DNA of 64,000 nucleotides, from positions 25,769,434 to 25,833,433 of the forward strand of contig OY986969.1 in the NCBI GenBank assembly GCA_963920575.1. The letters run 5' to 3'. This DNA is from Narthecium ossifragum (lineage: Eukaryota; Streptophyta; Magnoliopsida; Dioscoreales; Nartheciaceae). Shown here one piece after another: positions 23,133 through 35,329 of this stretch (within the stretch, counting starts at the first letter, position 1; the number at the start of each line of letters is the position of its first letter). The position numbers and the translations under genes were made by a program. The notes beneath the pieces were generated by a model. It was given only the letters and a program-made list of their open reading frames with translations, did no database searches and was not told the DNA's origin.

Positions 23133-24030
23133 CTTTTATGCGGGGGCGTTACTGAGGCGCTTCGGTTTGTTTCTTAGCCGCGGAGCTCTCTCTCTCCTCT
23201 CTCGTGGCATATGACTCAACAATGGCCATGCCCTTATTTTTAGTTAAAATCTTATGTCATGTGTGCATGTCTATAATTTTATAACTCAGATTTTGTATTA
23301 TATATCACGTCATAAAAGCTAATCTTAATAACTTACGCCTATCTTTTCCCTTTTCTTTTATTTAGTTACAATTTTATGTCATATGTGCATGTCATGTGTG
23401 TATAATTTTATGACTCAGATGATGAGTTATAATTTGAATCATAAAAGTAACTGTCACCTGATCTTATAAGATAGATATACACACACCCATCTAAACATCA
23501 AAAAAATCCAAAACATTACTCTCCATCCTCGCACCATTAAAAATGGATTCAGAAGGCTTACAATAGCCCATGTATTGCATACCTGTGCAATAGATGGGTG
23601 ACGACCAAAGCGGAGCTGACTTCCACCATCCACTTCCTTATATAAATCCCTCTCATACAATATCCTTATTTGATATTTATGTATATAAATATATGTATAT
23701 AAAATATATACACATACATCAACCTTATAAGGAGTAAAAATGGTTATGCATAACCGCCCCCTTATAATGTTGATTTAATTCATACAGTTATATATATTCT
23801 ATAGTTATAGTATATTAATTTAATATAATCATCAATTCAATCAACCTTATAAGGAGCAATAACGGTTACAACCGTTTCCCACCTATTAATTTGTTTACAT
23901 GTATATTTTCCTAAATTAACTGAGAATATTTTTATCATATTCCCTAAGTTTGTTTTAAATATACATCCTTATATACATCCTTTATAAACATAAGTGATGA
24001 GATTAGTTAATAATAATAAGATTAGTGATG
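23133..24030. other. AT-rich spacer with dispersed-repeat fragments
   Basis: Promoter side of the COG0212 gene followed by AT-rich DNA. The stretch CAACCTTATAAGGAG at about 23719 and again at about 23843, and TTATGCATAACCGCC at 23744, belong to a repeat family also seen at 28340 and 36200 in this window. No gene seen. Confidence 0.5.
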
Positions 24031-24265
24031 GGGTGTTTGGTTGCTTGTATTAGCTAATGCAATGGCATTAGCAAAAACAGCTTGCTAATGCAGCATTGGA
24101 GGCCCTTTTTGCATTAGCTAATGCATGCATTAGTTAATGCATGCATTAGTTAATGCAGTGACCAACCAAACAGCCTTTTGTATTAGCTAATGCATGCATT
24201 AGTTAATACAGTGATCAATTAAACACTAATATAGACCAAAATACTATAGAAGCAACCAAACACCC
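24031..24265. mobile_element. MITE with GGGTGTTTGGTTGC termini
   Basis: The element starts GGGTGTTTGGTTGC and ends GCAACCAAACACCC, a perfect 14-bp terminal inverted repeat. It is packed with palindromic ATTAGCTAATGCA units. The termini resemble the PIF/Harbinger (Tourist) type. No clear 3-bp target duplication was seen. Confidence 0.75.
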
Positions 24266-24299
24266 AATAGTTTATAAGATACTTATAACTATATTTTCC

Positions 24300-27200
24300 T
24301 AAGCTTTCCGCGATATCCCGATATCCCTCCTAAGCTTTCCCCGATATCCCTCCTTCCCCTCACCAGCCGATCTCTCGCTTCTCATCCCCAGAGTACCTTC
24401 CTCCGCCCCTTCTCCGAGCTCCCGTCGTCCTCCCTCTTCCCGGCGCTCTCTCAGTCAACCTGTCGCCGGAACGCCGTCCCGAGCATCCTCTTTCCTTCTC
24501 CCTCCATTCTTCGCTGCTAACCCTAAACCCGATCGACAGCCTAACCCTCCTCCGTCCCCTCTCGCCAAGTCCTGGGTCGCCCTCCCTCTTCCCGGCATTT
24601 AAAGCCCCTTTAGTTAGCCTTTTCTCCCGTTAGGGCAACACGATTGGGTAAGAGAGGGAGACCGCGTCTAGAGGAGAGATCGCCAGCGACGACCGTGGCC
24701 GGAGGAGGTCGCGAACAGAGAGATAGGGACGACGGCTATTGAGGGACTGCGCGCTGCGCGCTTGAGTGCGACGGCGACTGGAGGAGTTGCTTCCTAGGGC
24801 TTGATCCGAAGACCGTCAGTTTTGATGGAAGAAAGGTGCAAATGAAAAAGAGGGGTTTCTTTCTGCATCAGCAACTCATCAGCAGCAAGGAGGACGCCAC
24901 CAACACTTCGCCCGCTGCCTCTATACCAGTTATTTCTGATCCAAACCCCTGTTTATCAACTGTTTTATTCAATGATTATATGAACAAGTTCGATTCTTTT
25001 GTTAATTTTCTAACTACCATTCTCCTAAATCAGTCTAATTTCGATGAATTTTAGATGAATTTTGATAGTTTTAAATTGTCCATTGAATTCCAACGAGGTG
25101 CTAACAACATTGATGTCTGTGGATTTTAGAGTATATGTTTGATTAGCACTACCTGTATACAGTCCCTTAATGCTTAGAGTGTTTTCTCAGTTGAATTCTT
25201 CCAGTCTATGTTAATACACTAAAACCCATGCCCAGGGGCTTAAGGATTTTTTCCCCTCTTTATATTAGACATTTGGTTTTGGCAAAAGTTTAAGCTCAGT
25301 TGTTGTTTGGTTTTCTTTTTTTTACTTTTATACTAGCCTTCTCAGATTATGGTAATTGATTTCCATGATTTCATGGTCGCTCAACAAAAAAAAAAGGCTT
25401 CTTTTACACGTGTAAATTTCTTTTACACTTGAATTGATGTCTCATTTTGATGGATGTTTCATGTCTTAGCATCCATGATTATGCTTCATTTTTTTTGCCT
25501 TAATTATGTGGTCTCTTCAATCTCATTATAAAGTTGAATTTCTTGAGTTGCTGCTCCTAATTTGGAGTTGTTTCTCCTCCATGATTCCGCTCCTTGGATG
25601 CATTGGAAGGAATTGGTATATCTCAAGAACCTTCTATACCTTACTTTGTTTACCACCGTCTTCTTCTTTATGTTTAGCTAATTCAATTTTGTGTTGCTCT
25701 TATCGATCTTTTTCCTACATGAAACTGGTGTCATTGCTGTAAAATTCCTACATGAGACCTTCCGAAGCTCTATAAGATTCCTACAAATAATATAAGAACA
25801 TAGCAGTGTAGACAGCCTTTTGATTTGTCATTGATGCAAAATTCTCCTGCCACCCAGTATGCTTTGTTTTCTTATATCATTTGTTCTTTTTCATTAAAAA
25901 AAAGTTAGAGCATTCCTTTCCCATTTGATTTGTTGTTTAGATCTTATATCATTTGTGACAGTTAGGAAGCTTCATCGGATGGTGACTATCTTCTTATATT
26001 ATGCGACAAATTATAGTCTTTGATCATAAGCCCTAATTGCTATCTATGCTCTGTAGCTGTTATTTTGGTTGTTTGTGATAAAAATGCCTTTTTTGGGCCC
26101 CTTCGGAGTAATTGCTTCAATTGCATAGCTATTCCCCCTTTGCTTCAATTTTTCTCCGGATTTGATGTGGATTGGGTGTTGTTTAGTTGGTCAAGCCTGA
26201 GATCTAGATTCTAGAGGATGTTATTTAATTATGCTTTTGGTTGAAGTATAGTGTTTTTTTTAGAAAGAGAGATTCTCTTTCCAGTCACGGAATCTCACTC
26301 CCTCCTAGCAAGTTCTATGTAATCAATATTTTGATTAGGCAGCAAGATGAAGCCAATCTAAATCCTATTTAGATGGGACTTCACTTACTGATTTGATCGA
26401 GTCTTATTTAACTCTGTTTTCCTGCTTAATTCTTTTCTTATAGTTGGTTAAGTTCTTCTCAACTGCTTTCTTCTGTAAGTTCAACTTTATTATCTCTATG
26501 GTTGTATAAAGTCATCTCCCAGTCATTGGCACATCTTAGCTTCATAGAGCCCCAAACTGAGAAGAGGTTTACCCTTTAGGAGCAGAACTTTATGATTCCC
26601 TTGGTCAAAATGTCTTGGGTTTTCTTATTTGTTTTATGTCTGCCATCTGATGTGTTTTTAGCTAAGAGTCTCTAATAAGAACCAATGGCAAGGCAAAGCA
26701 TGCAAATGTAGTGAGCTCATTTTTTTCTCTTCATTTGCTTAGTATGTTTTGCTATCTATGATATTCTATTATATTGCTTTTCCATCAAAGAAGCATGCAT
26801 TTATCGTTAAAGGTAGCCATGGCAAGATAGCAGACCAAGGTGAACAAGTTTCCTATGCTAATGTGGAATTCATGTCAACGGTCACTACGGTGGAAGCTGA
26901 AACGAAGATGAAGATGCCAATTTAGGCCTCATGGCTTCTCTTATTTTTTTTGTATAAATGTAGGTAACCTGTATTTTCTCAATTGGCTTCAATGTATATA
27001 TTTTCTTTGTAAATGATTGGTGTATGGTAGGTGTGTTACTAGCAAGTGCAGTATCATTTAGTTGTATGTGTTTATGTTTGCGTGGTTTGTGTGGTTTGTG
27101 GGGACAAGGTAAAGGTTTGCCCTGGGGACAATGTTCGTCCCTTTTAACTGAATTAATTTTTGTATTTGATTTTTGTTGTATAATTGTCTAATTGTCTAAT

Positions 27201-27489
27201 TTAGCTCTTCGTACATGGGAGGTTTTGCTGAATTTTTTTGATAAACAAAGGAATTAATGAATACAATATTGCTACTTTTGTTCTCAACTAACTACTATCG
27301 GAAGTTTACTTTGTTCATTTTGAATTCACCAATTTTTATTATTATTTGATATGTTAAAGTTTACTCCTTTTATTATACAAGTGGAGTAGTTTCGTAATAT
27401 CATTTCTAAACTTGCTGTACAGTTTATTGAGATTTAACAGTTACATTAATAATCAGCTTAAACATTTAAAGTTGAATGAGATTAGTCTT
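24300..27489. other. 3.2-kb spacer; GC-rich leader-like start but no supported CDS
   Basis: 24300-24780 is GC- and CT-rich, like the 5' UTR of a plant gene, with a local direct repeat CGATATCCCTCCTAAGCTTT / CGATATCCCTCCTTC. From 24790 on the sequence is AT-rich, with only short ORFs (for example 24836-25054, 72 codons) and no recognisable domain. It could be a non-coding transcript or a decayed gene; the sequence does not decide. Confidence 0.35.
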
Positions 27490-27497
27490 AGTATCAT

Positions 27498-27695
27498 CAG
27501 GGGCGGACCTATTCACAAACCAGGGGGCCTAGGCCGCCCCTGAATTTTTTTTATTAACTTAACCTCCCGTGTGCCTCGCACCACCACACCCACCAACCCC
27601 CACTCTAGTGCCCCTGGCCCCCCCCCATGAGGCCCTACCGCCCTTACCGTTCCTCCCTCATGCCCCCCTTACTCAAGAGGCCGGGTTCGCCCCTG
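27498..27695. mobile_element. hAT-type MITE with near-perfect 8-bp target duplication
   Basis: It starts CAGGGGCGGACC and ends GGTTCGCCCCTG, classic hAT-like short inverted termini. It is flanked by AGTATCAT (27490-27497) and AGAATCAT (27696-27703), 7 of 8 identical. The interior is C-rich and non-coding. Confidence 0.8.
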
Positions 27696-27839
27696 AGAAT
27701 CATGAAGTATCACGTAAAAACTCTCTCGAATCACTATGAGGGAAAATAATATATATCATTCCCACTATCAGTAAGCATTTAACAAAAAGAAAAAATAAAA
27801 AATCATGGAAAATAAAAACCGTGCCAGTGGCACGGGTGA

Positions 27840-28562
27840 GTACTAGCCTTATATAATATCCATACTAATTCATAAATCAAATTCGGTTTTTATAATCGAA
27901 TCACCCATTAACCTGATAGTTATCCTGCAATGTGGCAGGGGGCCCACCTAGTCTACTATACAAGGAAAGGTTTTATGTCTCATATGCCATGCCATAAGTC
28001 GCTGAATATAGAGAGAGAATAGTGGGTGTGTGTGGTTACCGTGCTAGGCGTCACAGAGGCTCACATAGTATATATATATATAGAGATTTATAGAGAGATA
28101 AAGACAGAGGAGAGGAGCGAAAGGATGGGCACCCATCCATTGCATGAGTATGCAATTGATGGGCTATTACAAGCCCTTGATCCGTTAAAAATGCTTTATA
28201 AAATGACTATTTTACCCTTATTATACATTTAAGAGTTAAATCCTAATAAACATGAATAAATGATGAAATGATCATTTTATACGACATTTTTAATAGCAAG
28301 GATGGAGGGATATGGTTTGGATTTTTTTTTAATGTTTGAATCAACCTTATAAGGAGCAAAAACGGTTATGCATAACCACCATATTATAAGGCTGATTTAA
28401 TTCATACATTTATATTTATTCTATAATTATAATATACTAATCTAATACAATCAACCTTATATAATATCCATATTAATTTATTAATCAAATTTGATTTTTA
28501 TAACCGAATCACCCATTGATCTGATGGTTACCCTGTCATGTGACAGAGGGCCCACCTAGTAG
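27840..28562. repeat. Two copies of a dispersed repeat ending in GGGCCCACCTAGT
   Basis: A block reading CCTTATATAATATCCATA ... GAATCACCCATT ... GGGCCCACCTAGT occurs at about 27847-27952 and again at about 28455-28560. The second is preceded by CAACCTTATAAGGAGCAAAA (28339-28358). A reverse-oriented copy lies at 36012-36232 and a fragment at about 59745. No coding content; probably a MITE family. Confidence 0.65.
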
Positions 28563-28588
28563 GTATATATGTAGTATGAGAGAATGCT

Positions 28589-28592
<4 letters not shown>

Positions 28593-28634
<42 letters not shown>
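28593..28634. repeat. (TA)n microsatellite followed by (TG)n
   Basis: About 20 TA units ending in TGTGTGTGTG. Confidence 0.9.
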
Positions 28635-28643
<9 letters not shown>

Positions 28644-29018
28644 AATTTAACAAGTTTTTAGAGGCACATATGTACATAAACCTTAGCTCAATAGAGCATA
28701 ATACAATAGAGAACAATACTTCAGATGTTATGGAAATGATCCGACACTTCACCACATATCTTGGAGATGTTATGGAAATGATCCGCAGAAAACTAAAAAG
28801 TTTTATCCAGAATAACTTATACAAGTGAACAATTCCAGGAGATGATATTTACTTTTACATGACCACTAGGCTCCATGTGCACTCATGAAGCTGCAGATAG
28901 GTGCTCTAGAAGAATGAAAGCCAAGCTAGTGCAATTGATCCATCAAAGAAAGAACAAAGTACCCAAAAAACAAGAGAGAGAGAGAGAGCTCCACACATTC
29001 TAATCTGAGACACCAAAT

Positions 29019-32000
29019 TTAGATGCTCTGCAACTGGGAGAAGGAAATCCGGATCATAGAGCCGTCAATGGTACTCGCATGCTTGGACACTAGGGCCTCG
29101 GTGGCTTGCTCCTCATTCTCAAATTGGACCAGAGCCTGCTTCTTTCCATTCACTTCGAAGAGCTTGGAATTCAGGATGCTGCCGTGTTCCTCGAGATGAG
29201 AGAGGACCTCCTCTTCGGTGATGTCCTGAGGGATGGTAGATATGTGGATCATCTTCGTGGGGGAGCAACAATGTCGGTAGTTCTTGACAGCATTCCGGTT
29301 AAAGCGGTTCAGGTTGGAACCTCCATATTCACGGGCATCAGGGGCCGGAGTAATGTTTGAATACTTCGAGAAGTTTACCTCCATCCTCTTCCCAAATATC
29401 ATCGCTCCCTGTGACCAAAATTAAAAGGACTTCAGATGTTGATGTGGTGCACTTCTTGTTTGGAAAACATAGCAAGCAAACCTCTGTTTATGTATGAACA
29501 TTATCAATAGAACTGAGGAAAGGTCATGACTGGTCTCTACAATTTAATTTCATTGTCATGCGCATAATAAACAAGAACAAGCAGCAAATGAAAGGCAAGG
29601 CAAACAAGACAAGCAAAGAAGTAAGAATCAAACCTTCAAAAAGTGTACGGCCAACTCAGCCTGAAACCCATCTTCCATCTCAATGAGTGCGTGATCTGGC
29701 TTATTGTGTAGGATTTTAATCCTCACAATGTTTCCATACATTGAAAACAAATTGAAAAGCTTGTCCTCATTGATATTCTGTGGAGGGCATGAAAATATTC
29801 TATCAGAAAGAGATGTCAATGGCTACACACTGGAGAGAAGACCACTACAGAAGGGAAGCATTTACCTCAGGATTCAAATTAGAAACTAATATTGTGCATC
29901 TGTCATTAGTGCCAGTTACTCCTGGAGGTAAACTTCCACCAAATGCCGCTGCTATGGCTGCAGCATTGCCCATCTAACCGATAATATGAAAAGAAATGCA
30001 TCAATGCAAAGGCTAATCAGATGTTCTTCGATGAGAACACAACTGACAAACATAAAAACATTTATGGTGCTTATAACATGGAAATGAGATCTCAAAAAAA
30101 AATGTCACTATGAACCAGAGGTGGTCGACCAGTCCTTACGGGTGCAAATGCAACTGAAATAATAGGAAAGAAGACAGAAATCAGTAAGGGAATGTGTGCC
30201 CCATTGGACTGTACTAAAACGAAAAATCAGTCATGGGTTTGGGCTAGATTTAGCACCTGGCCTGGCTCCACTTGGGTGAAGCGCGTATAGACCTCCAGCA
30301 TCACCATAACCGCCCTATCATAAGGTACAAATAAGACCACAAACATCCTAGAATAAATTTAGATCAAAATAAAAAAAAATCAAATAACACCCTGTTTTAA
30401 TAAGTGGAACAACAGACGATTCAACAGTCAAAGTGTTAGGAAGAAACAAAAGGCAACATACTTGTGAAGATCTGCCTCGCTGTTCAGTGGGCAAAGATGG
30501 ATTTGTGAAATCTCTGTTGATATCAATGTATCATATTAAGTACAGAAATTGCATATATGTTCATAAAGGAAAATAAGAACGAATAAAACAAAAAATTGAG
30601 AGAATGAAAAAGATAAGATACAAGAGAGCCTGAAAGAGATATAGAAGAGGTATTAGGGGCAAAAATAAATCAATATTATATTACTTAGTCTTCGAAGTTA
30701 CTTTTCATGCCAAGAAAACATAAAAGACAAGTAGCAAATAGAATATTGTCTCATAAGGAATACACAAGTATCATTTAGATATCAGATTTAGGCAGAGTGG
30801 CAAGCAATAAGAACATACCTAGACCGTTCATTGTTGTAATTAACTTGCAGTTCAGTCAAGCTGAATTTTCAAAAGAAGAATCATAGTTAGACATCCAGAA
30901 CAAAACACAATCGAGTAAGTAAATAAGTGCAAGAAAATGCACTTACTTGGAGAATTGTATGTCTAGCTGACAGCAACCATCATATATATTACGCCCCTAG
31001 AGAGAAAAATCGAATTTCAACAAAAGCTTCCAAAACCAAATAGATCCAATCTACATGGAGAATTCAAACTGTTAATACATACTTGAAGAGCACTTCTTGC
31101 TTGCACAGCGCTTTGACGTGTCTGATACTGGATAAGGGCTTGGGAGCCTACAATTAACCAACAGAAAGTTTGTAAGATCCATAAGAGGTCATTCCACATA
31201 TAAGTGAAAGATGAGTGAAGAATTAGCCACTTCTCACAGAAACAAAAAGTAAACATGAGCACGTAAATATTTCCATAAAAAAAGACAAGCGAAAATAATG
31301 CACACATTTATTAACAGAAAGAGCTCATAATGCCAAACAAATAGCGCTTCTCGTAAATTCCTTTAACCCAAAACCTTGTGAGCAATCAAAAGCAATAAAG
31401 ATATAGGGAAGACATCAAGAGGCTGACCAGCTGACTTCTGAAATGTGACGATCTTCTCCACAAATCCATAGGGAGAAAAAACTTGATGCAGCACTTCCAC
31501 TGTTATAGGATAGAGCAGGTGATGTATTGTGACTAAAAGAATTCTATTGGGAGGCGAATCCTGAGGAGATCATTGAATAGACAGACCAGAAAGAGAAGAA
31601 AGAAAGAAATAAATAGTAGGCAAAAAGAAGAAAGAGACGTAAAAAGAGGAGAATAACCAAATGTGCAGTTAGATAGGAGAATGAAGACAGATGAATAAGC
31701 ATGGAAAGAATATAAGATAAAAAGAGAAATAGGAGAGATACTAAACTGCCACCTGTCTCTTCATTAAGATTACAGTTACAGGAAGGAAAATGAAATTTCT
31801 CCATTTTCCGTTTCCAAGCATAGAGCACTTCCGGTGTAAATTATTAGTGGATCTTCGAAGTAGCGTTCCTAGATGGACAATGTGGTCTTGAATGCTTACG
31901 AGAAGCACATAAAGAACCCAGCTACTCTCCATTATATTCCGGCTTATTTTCATGTAATCAGCCTAGTAAAAAAGTCTGAAACAAACTGCTTCCTGCTGTT

Positions 32001-33511
32001 CTTGTCTGATTTCAAAAACCCTATGTTCACGAATCTAAATATTTCATATAATGAATGTGCATCCCCTCTCATACATGGGATTTTCCGCATAATAACGTTG
32101 GTAGCTTATGCATTTCATTAGTCGCATAAAATAAGACAAGGATAATTCAAACAGGAAAAAAGAGTGGGACATAAGGCCTCTGCCACCACCACTTAGTAGC
32201 TCCAGCTCTTTCATGACTCCTCTAGGACTGCAGGCTCAGGTCAAACTCACGACAAGATGGTCAACTACCTATGATCTACATTTTTAACTAAAGATGGCAA
32301 CTAATTCACGCTAACAAGCAAAGAGCATAACAGTTTGCATGCTAATAGTCCTATGAAGTGGAGCACTGCAGCCTTCTAGAATGAACACAATACATTACCT
32401 ATATTGCTATGGGTACACCCTTTCCCTTACAAACAATATATTAAATCAATTTAAACTAGGAGTTTATAACAAACCTCATCTCCTTTTCGTCCTTCGGTAC
32501 TCTGATCGGCTGTTGTTAGCTCTTGGTGCGAAGAGAATTGCATGTAAACATTCCTTCCTCTGAGGTGACAACCAATTCATTCAGGTTGCAAAACTCATAA
32601 CAACATGGCAGTTGATGCATCCTAAAGCTAGGAGGATTTAAGTGAAATTTGTAGAGCTTGTGGGGATTCTTACAAGGGCATGATAAAAGAAGACCAATAT
32701 GTGAGAGGCAAGGCCTTGTCGCATTAGCATTTAGGTAAAACCATGGAAGCAGGAATGTCAAATGCCAGAAATTTTATGAAGAATTGTGCATGAATTAGCA
32801 ATAGCAAAGAGAAAAGAATTGGCCAAAACAATAAAATACACAAATTTCATGCCTTTTGTACTCCGGAGTAACCCATGAAAAGCAAGAGCCTATTTCATCG
32901 ACGGATAGTCAAAAGAAATAAGTAAGCTCATTTTGTGGGGGATAGATATAGAAATGGCATTCAACTAGGCATCCGTACCATACATGGCAAAAACTTGAAG
33001 CAGATATGATATAAGTCCTTGTTCAGAAAAATAAACACTTTAACAGGTTATGTGCTGCCTATAAAGGAATACCTGACACTCGGTTGAACATTTGAGTAGT
33101 ATTGCAGCACAGTGGCAGCTGAAGATATATCATACATCTGAAGAAGAGCCTGCAACAATATAAAGACACCAACCAACCATGAAAATACATCGTCCATTCC
33201 TTACATCGGCCAAACAATAACTGCTGAGATCCCCGAGTAGATGACACTTTAAATCTATGACTATGATAGCATTCAAACCTGGTTCTTTCCCCTTAACATC
33301 ACTAGCTTCGAGACGGCTCCAAAATGCTGGACCAGTTGAATCAGATCGTTCTGGATTGCAAACATCAAAAAAGAACTTCCTATAACATAAATCGACACAA
33401 AGGAGCTCTTTGGTCATGGATTAAACAGAAATGGCTCAATTTTGAGGCAAGTACCTCGGATATCTCGTGCCCAACGTTCCTAATGTGGATTACCTTCGAA
33501 GGCTCCGTCAT
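29019..33511 (-). CDS. PTBP3: Polypyrimidine tract-binding protein homolog 3 (four RRMs)
   Basis: Fourteen exons on the minus strand: 33511-33455, 33350-33279, 33149-33073, 32559-32475, 31560-31428, 31147-31083, 30996-30947, 30860-30819, 30513-30462, 30314-30257, 30153-30140, 29973-29866, 29777-29634 and 29408-29019. They join in phase to 448 residues, close to the plant PTBP3 length. The protein binds CU-rich RNA and regulates splicing. RRM1 starts MTEPSKVIHIRNVGHEISE, RRM2 follows PPNRILLVTIHHLLYP, RRM3 carries RCTILVSNLNPE and VRIKILHNKPDHALIEME, and RRM4 starts TKMIHISTIPQDITEEEV and ends RISFSQLQSI. Exon 11 is only 14 nt (VAFAP) but is required by phase and by alignment to related proteins. 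A 5' UTR intron is likely between a GAG|GTATAA donor near 33654 and the acceptor just before the ATG. Confidence 0.95.
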
Positions 33512-33835
33512 CTTTGCTCTGATAACAGCAGGGTTTCAAGTTCTCTCCTAACCCAATGAATCAAAAGATTGTATCTTGAGCATCCATTGGTCGAAATCGG
33601 CACCCAAGAAACCAGAATCGAAATAAAAAACGAGAAACCCATGCACATTATACCTCAGTAAACAATAGCTTGCCTGAAACGGAACGAGCTCGGATGATTC
33701 GGAGAAAATAGGGTTTCCAAAGCGAGAAATTTTGGGGTTTTACGATCTCCAGTCGGTGGACAGCTTCGGATGGAATCGATAGCGGGATTGGGACGGATTG
33801 CGGAGAGTTTGCCCTAATTGGGCGAGGGAGGTCGA

Positions 33836-33848
33836 TTTTTATAGTAAA
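33836..33848 (-). promoter_or_regulatory. TATA-like box of the PTBP3-type gene
   Basis: Minus-strand ACTATAAAAATCG lies about 180 nt upstream of the proposed 5' UTR donor near 33654. This fits transcription starting near 33810. Position only; not tested. Confidence 0.4.
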
Positions 33849-34291
33849 TCTTTGGTCATTGGGCGAAGGAGATATAAATGCGAACGCACTCGGGTGACGT
33901 TTGTGCGGCGGTGCCACACTGCGGCCCGATCTGCGAGCCATATGGTTGGATTCCGGTTGGATCCAATTCGAATCTGAATCCTAAACAATATTTTAATAAT
34001 GAGCAACCATTTTTGGAGAGGTAAAGTGGCAGTTTTTTAAAATCGGCTCTCTCTCTCTCTCTCTAAATATTAGGATGATACGTGATTGTGAATTAAAAGC
34101 TCATACTCCATAGAGTTTGTTCTTTTTTTTTTCGCATAAATTCGTACCCAAGAAATATTAATAAGAACAAAACATAATATACTACACTTTAAGGCCCTCA
34201 TGTTATAACTAAGTTTGAATTAATGCATTGAGGGGAGCGGCGCTGTGCTATCAACACGTGACGCCTTTTTATTGTATCTTTTAACAATAAG

Positions 34292-35313
34292 GTTAAATTA
34301 TGTTTTTGATACTTGTAAAGTTTCTCATATATCATTTTAGTACTTATAGTTTGATAATTTCTTTTTTGATACTTATATTTAATGTATATAACATATTTAG
34401 TACCTACCGTTAGACGTCGTTCTACTAACTTAACGGATTACCGATCACGTGACATCACGTGACCCGGTTTTCATTCAATTTGAACTCGTTTTGCCGATTT
34501 TCAATCAATTTTGACTGGTTTTGTCAACTCATCACCATCTCTGTCTCTAAGCTCTCTTCTCTCTCTCTCCTCCCTCTCTCTTCCGATGCAATCTCTCTCT
34601 CTCTCCCCCCCTCATCTCTCTCTGTCTCCCCCTCCCCCTGTTTGATCTTTTCTCTCTCTCCTCCCTTTCCTCCCTCTCTCTTTCATGCTCTTTCTCCCTC
34701 CCTCCCCTGTCTCTCCTCTCTGTCTACATACCCCTCCCATGCTGGATATGTCCTCTCTCCCTCCCCCCCCCTCCCTCCTCCCAGATCTCTCTCTCTCTCT
34801 CTCCACACACACACGAGTCCTCTCCTTCTATCCTCACCTCTCCACAGACACTACACCACCATACATTCAAACTTCTTCAGCATCTCCGGCTGCCCCCCTC
34901 CCTCCCTCTCTCTCATCTTTCATTCTCTTCTCCTTCTTCACAAGTGAGGTGGCGATGTCAACGGTGACTGCCGGGGGAGGACGACAGCGAGTTACAATGT
35001 TAAGTTAATAACATCGGACGGGGAGGTAAAATTCAAGTGCATTCAAAACACGACAGAGGAGCAGAGATCTAGCTGGCATACTCTTGTCGGACATAAGTTT
35101 CCTCGATGAGGCTCAGATGATGCTCACATGCGTCACCTACCACCGATCACGTGATGTCAGGGACCAATTTACCGTTTGAAATGTTACGTCGTTAGAGGGT
35201 CGGATCATAATAAAGCGATTTTTATAATTGAGATATCAAAAAAGTAATTATCAAACTATATGTAATAAAATGATATGTGGGAAATTTTATAGGTACAAAG
35301 AGCGTAATTTAGC
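34292..35313. mobile_element. Long-TIR (MULE-like) element with CT-rich core
   Basis: Left GTTAAATTATGTTTTTGATAC and right GTACAAAGAGCGTAATTTAGC are inverted counterparts. The similarity continues inward for about 100 bp (CATATATCATTTTAGTAC against the reverse of GTAATAAAATGATATGTG). The interior has CACGTG sites at 34446, 34456 and 35148 and a long pyrimidine-rich tract (34550-34930), but no transposase. The layout mirrors the MULE at 14010-15341. A clear target duplication was not found. Confidence 0.65.
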
Positions 35314-35329
35314 TATCATAAAATATATC

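Noticed and set aside
22659..23177. Plus-strand ORFs opposite the first COG0212 exon
   Set aside because: GC-rich antisense shadows; the minus-strand frame has the conserved motifs and correct splice phase.
34459..35008. Ser/Pro/Leu-rich ORFs at 34459-35008
   Set aside because: They arise from the CT-rich core of the long-TIR element, not from a gene.
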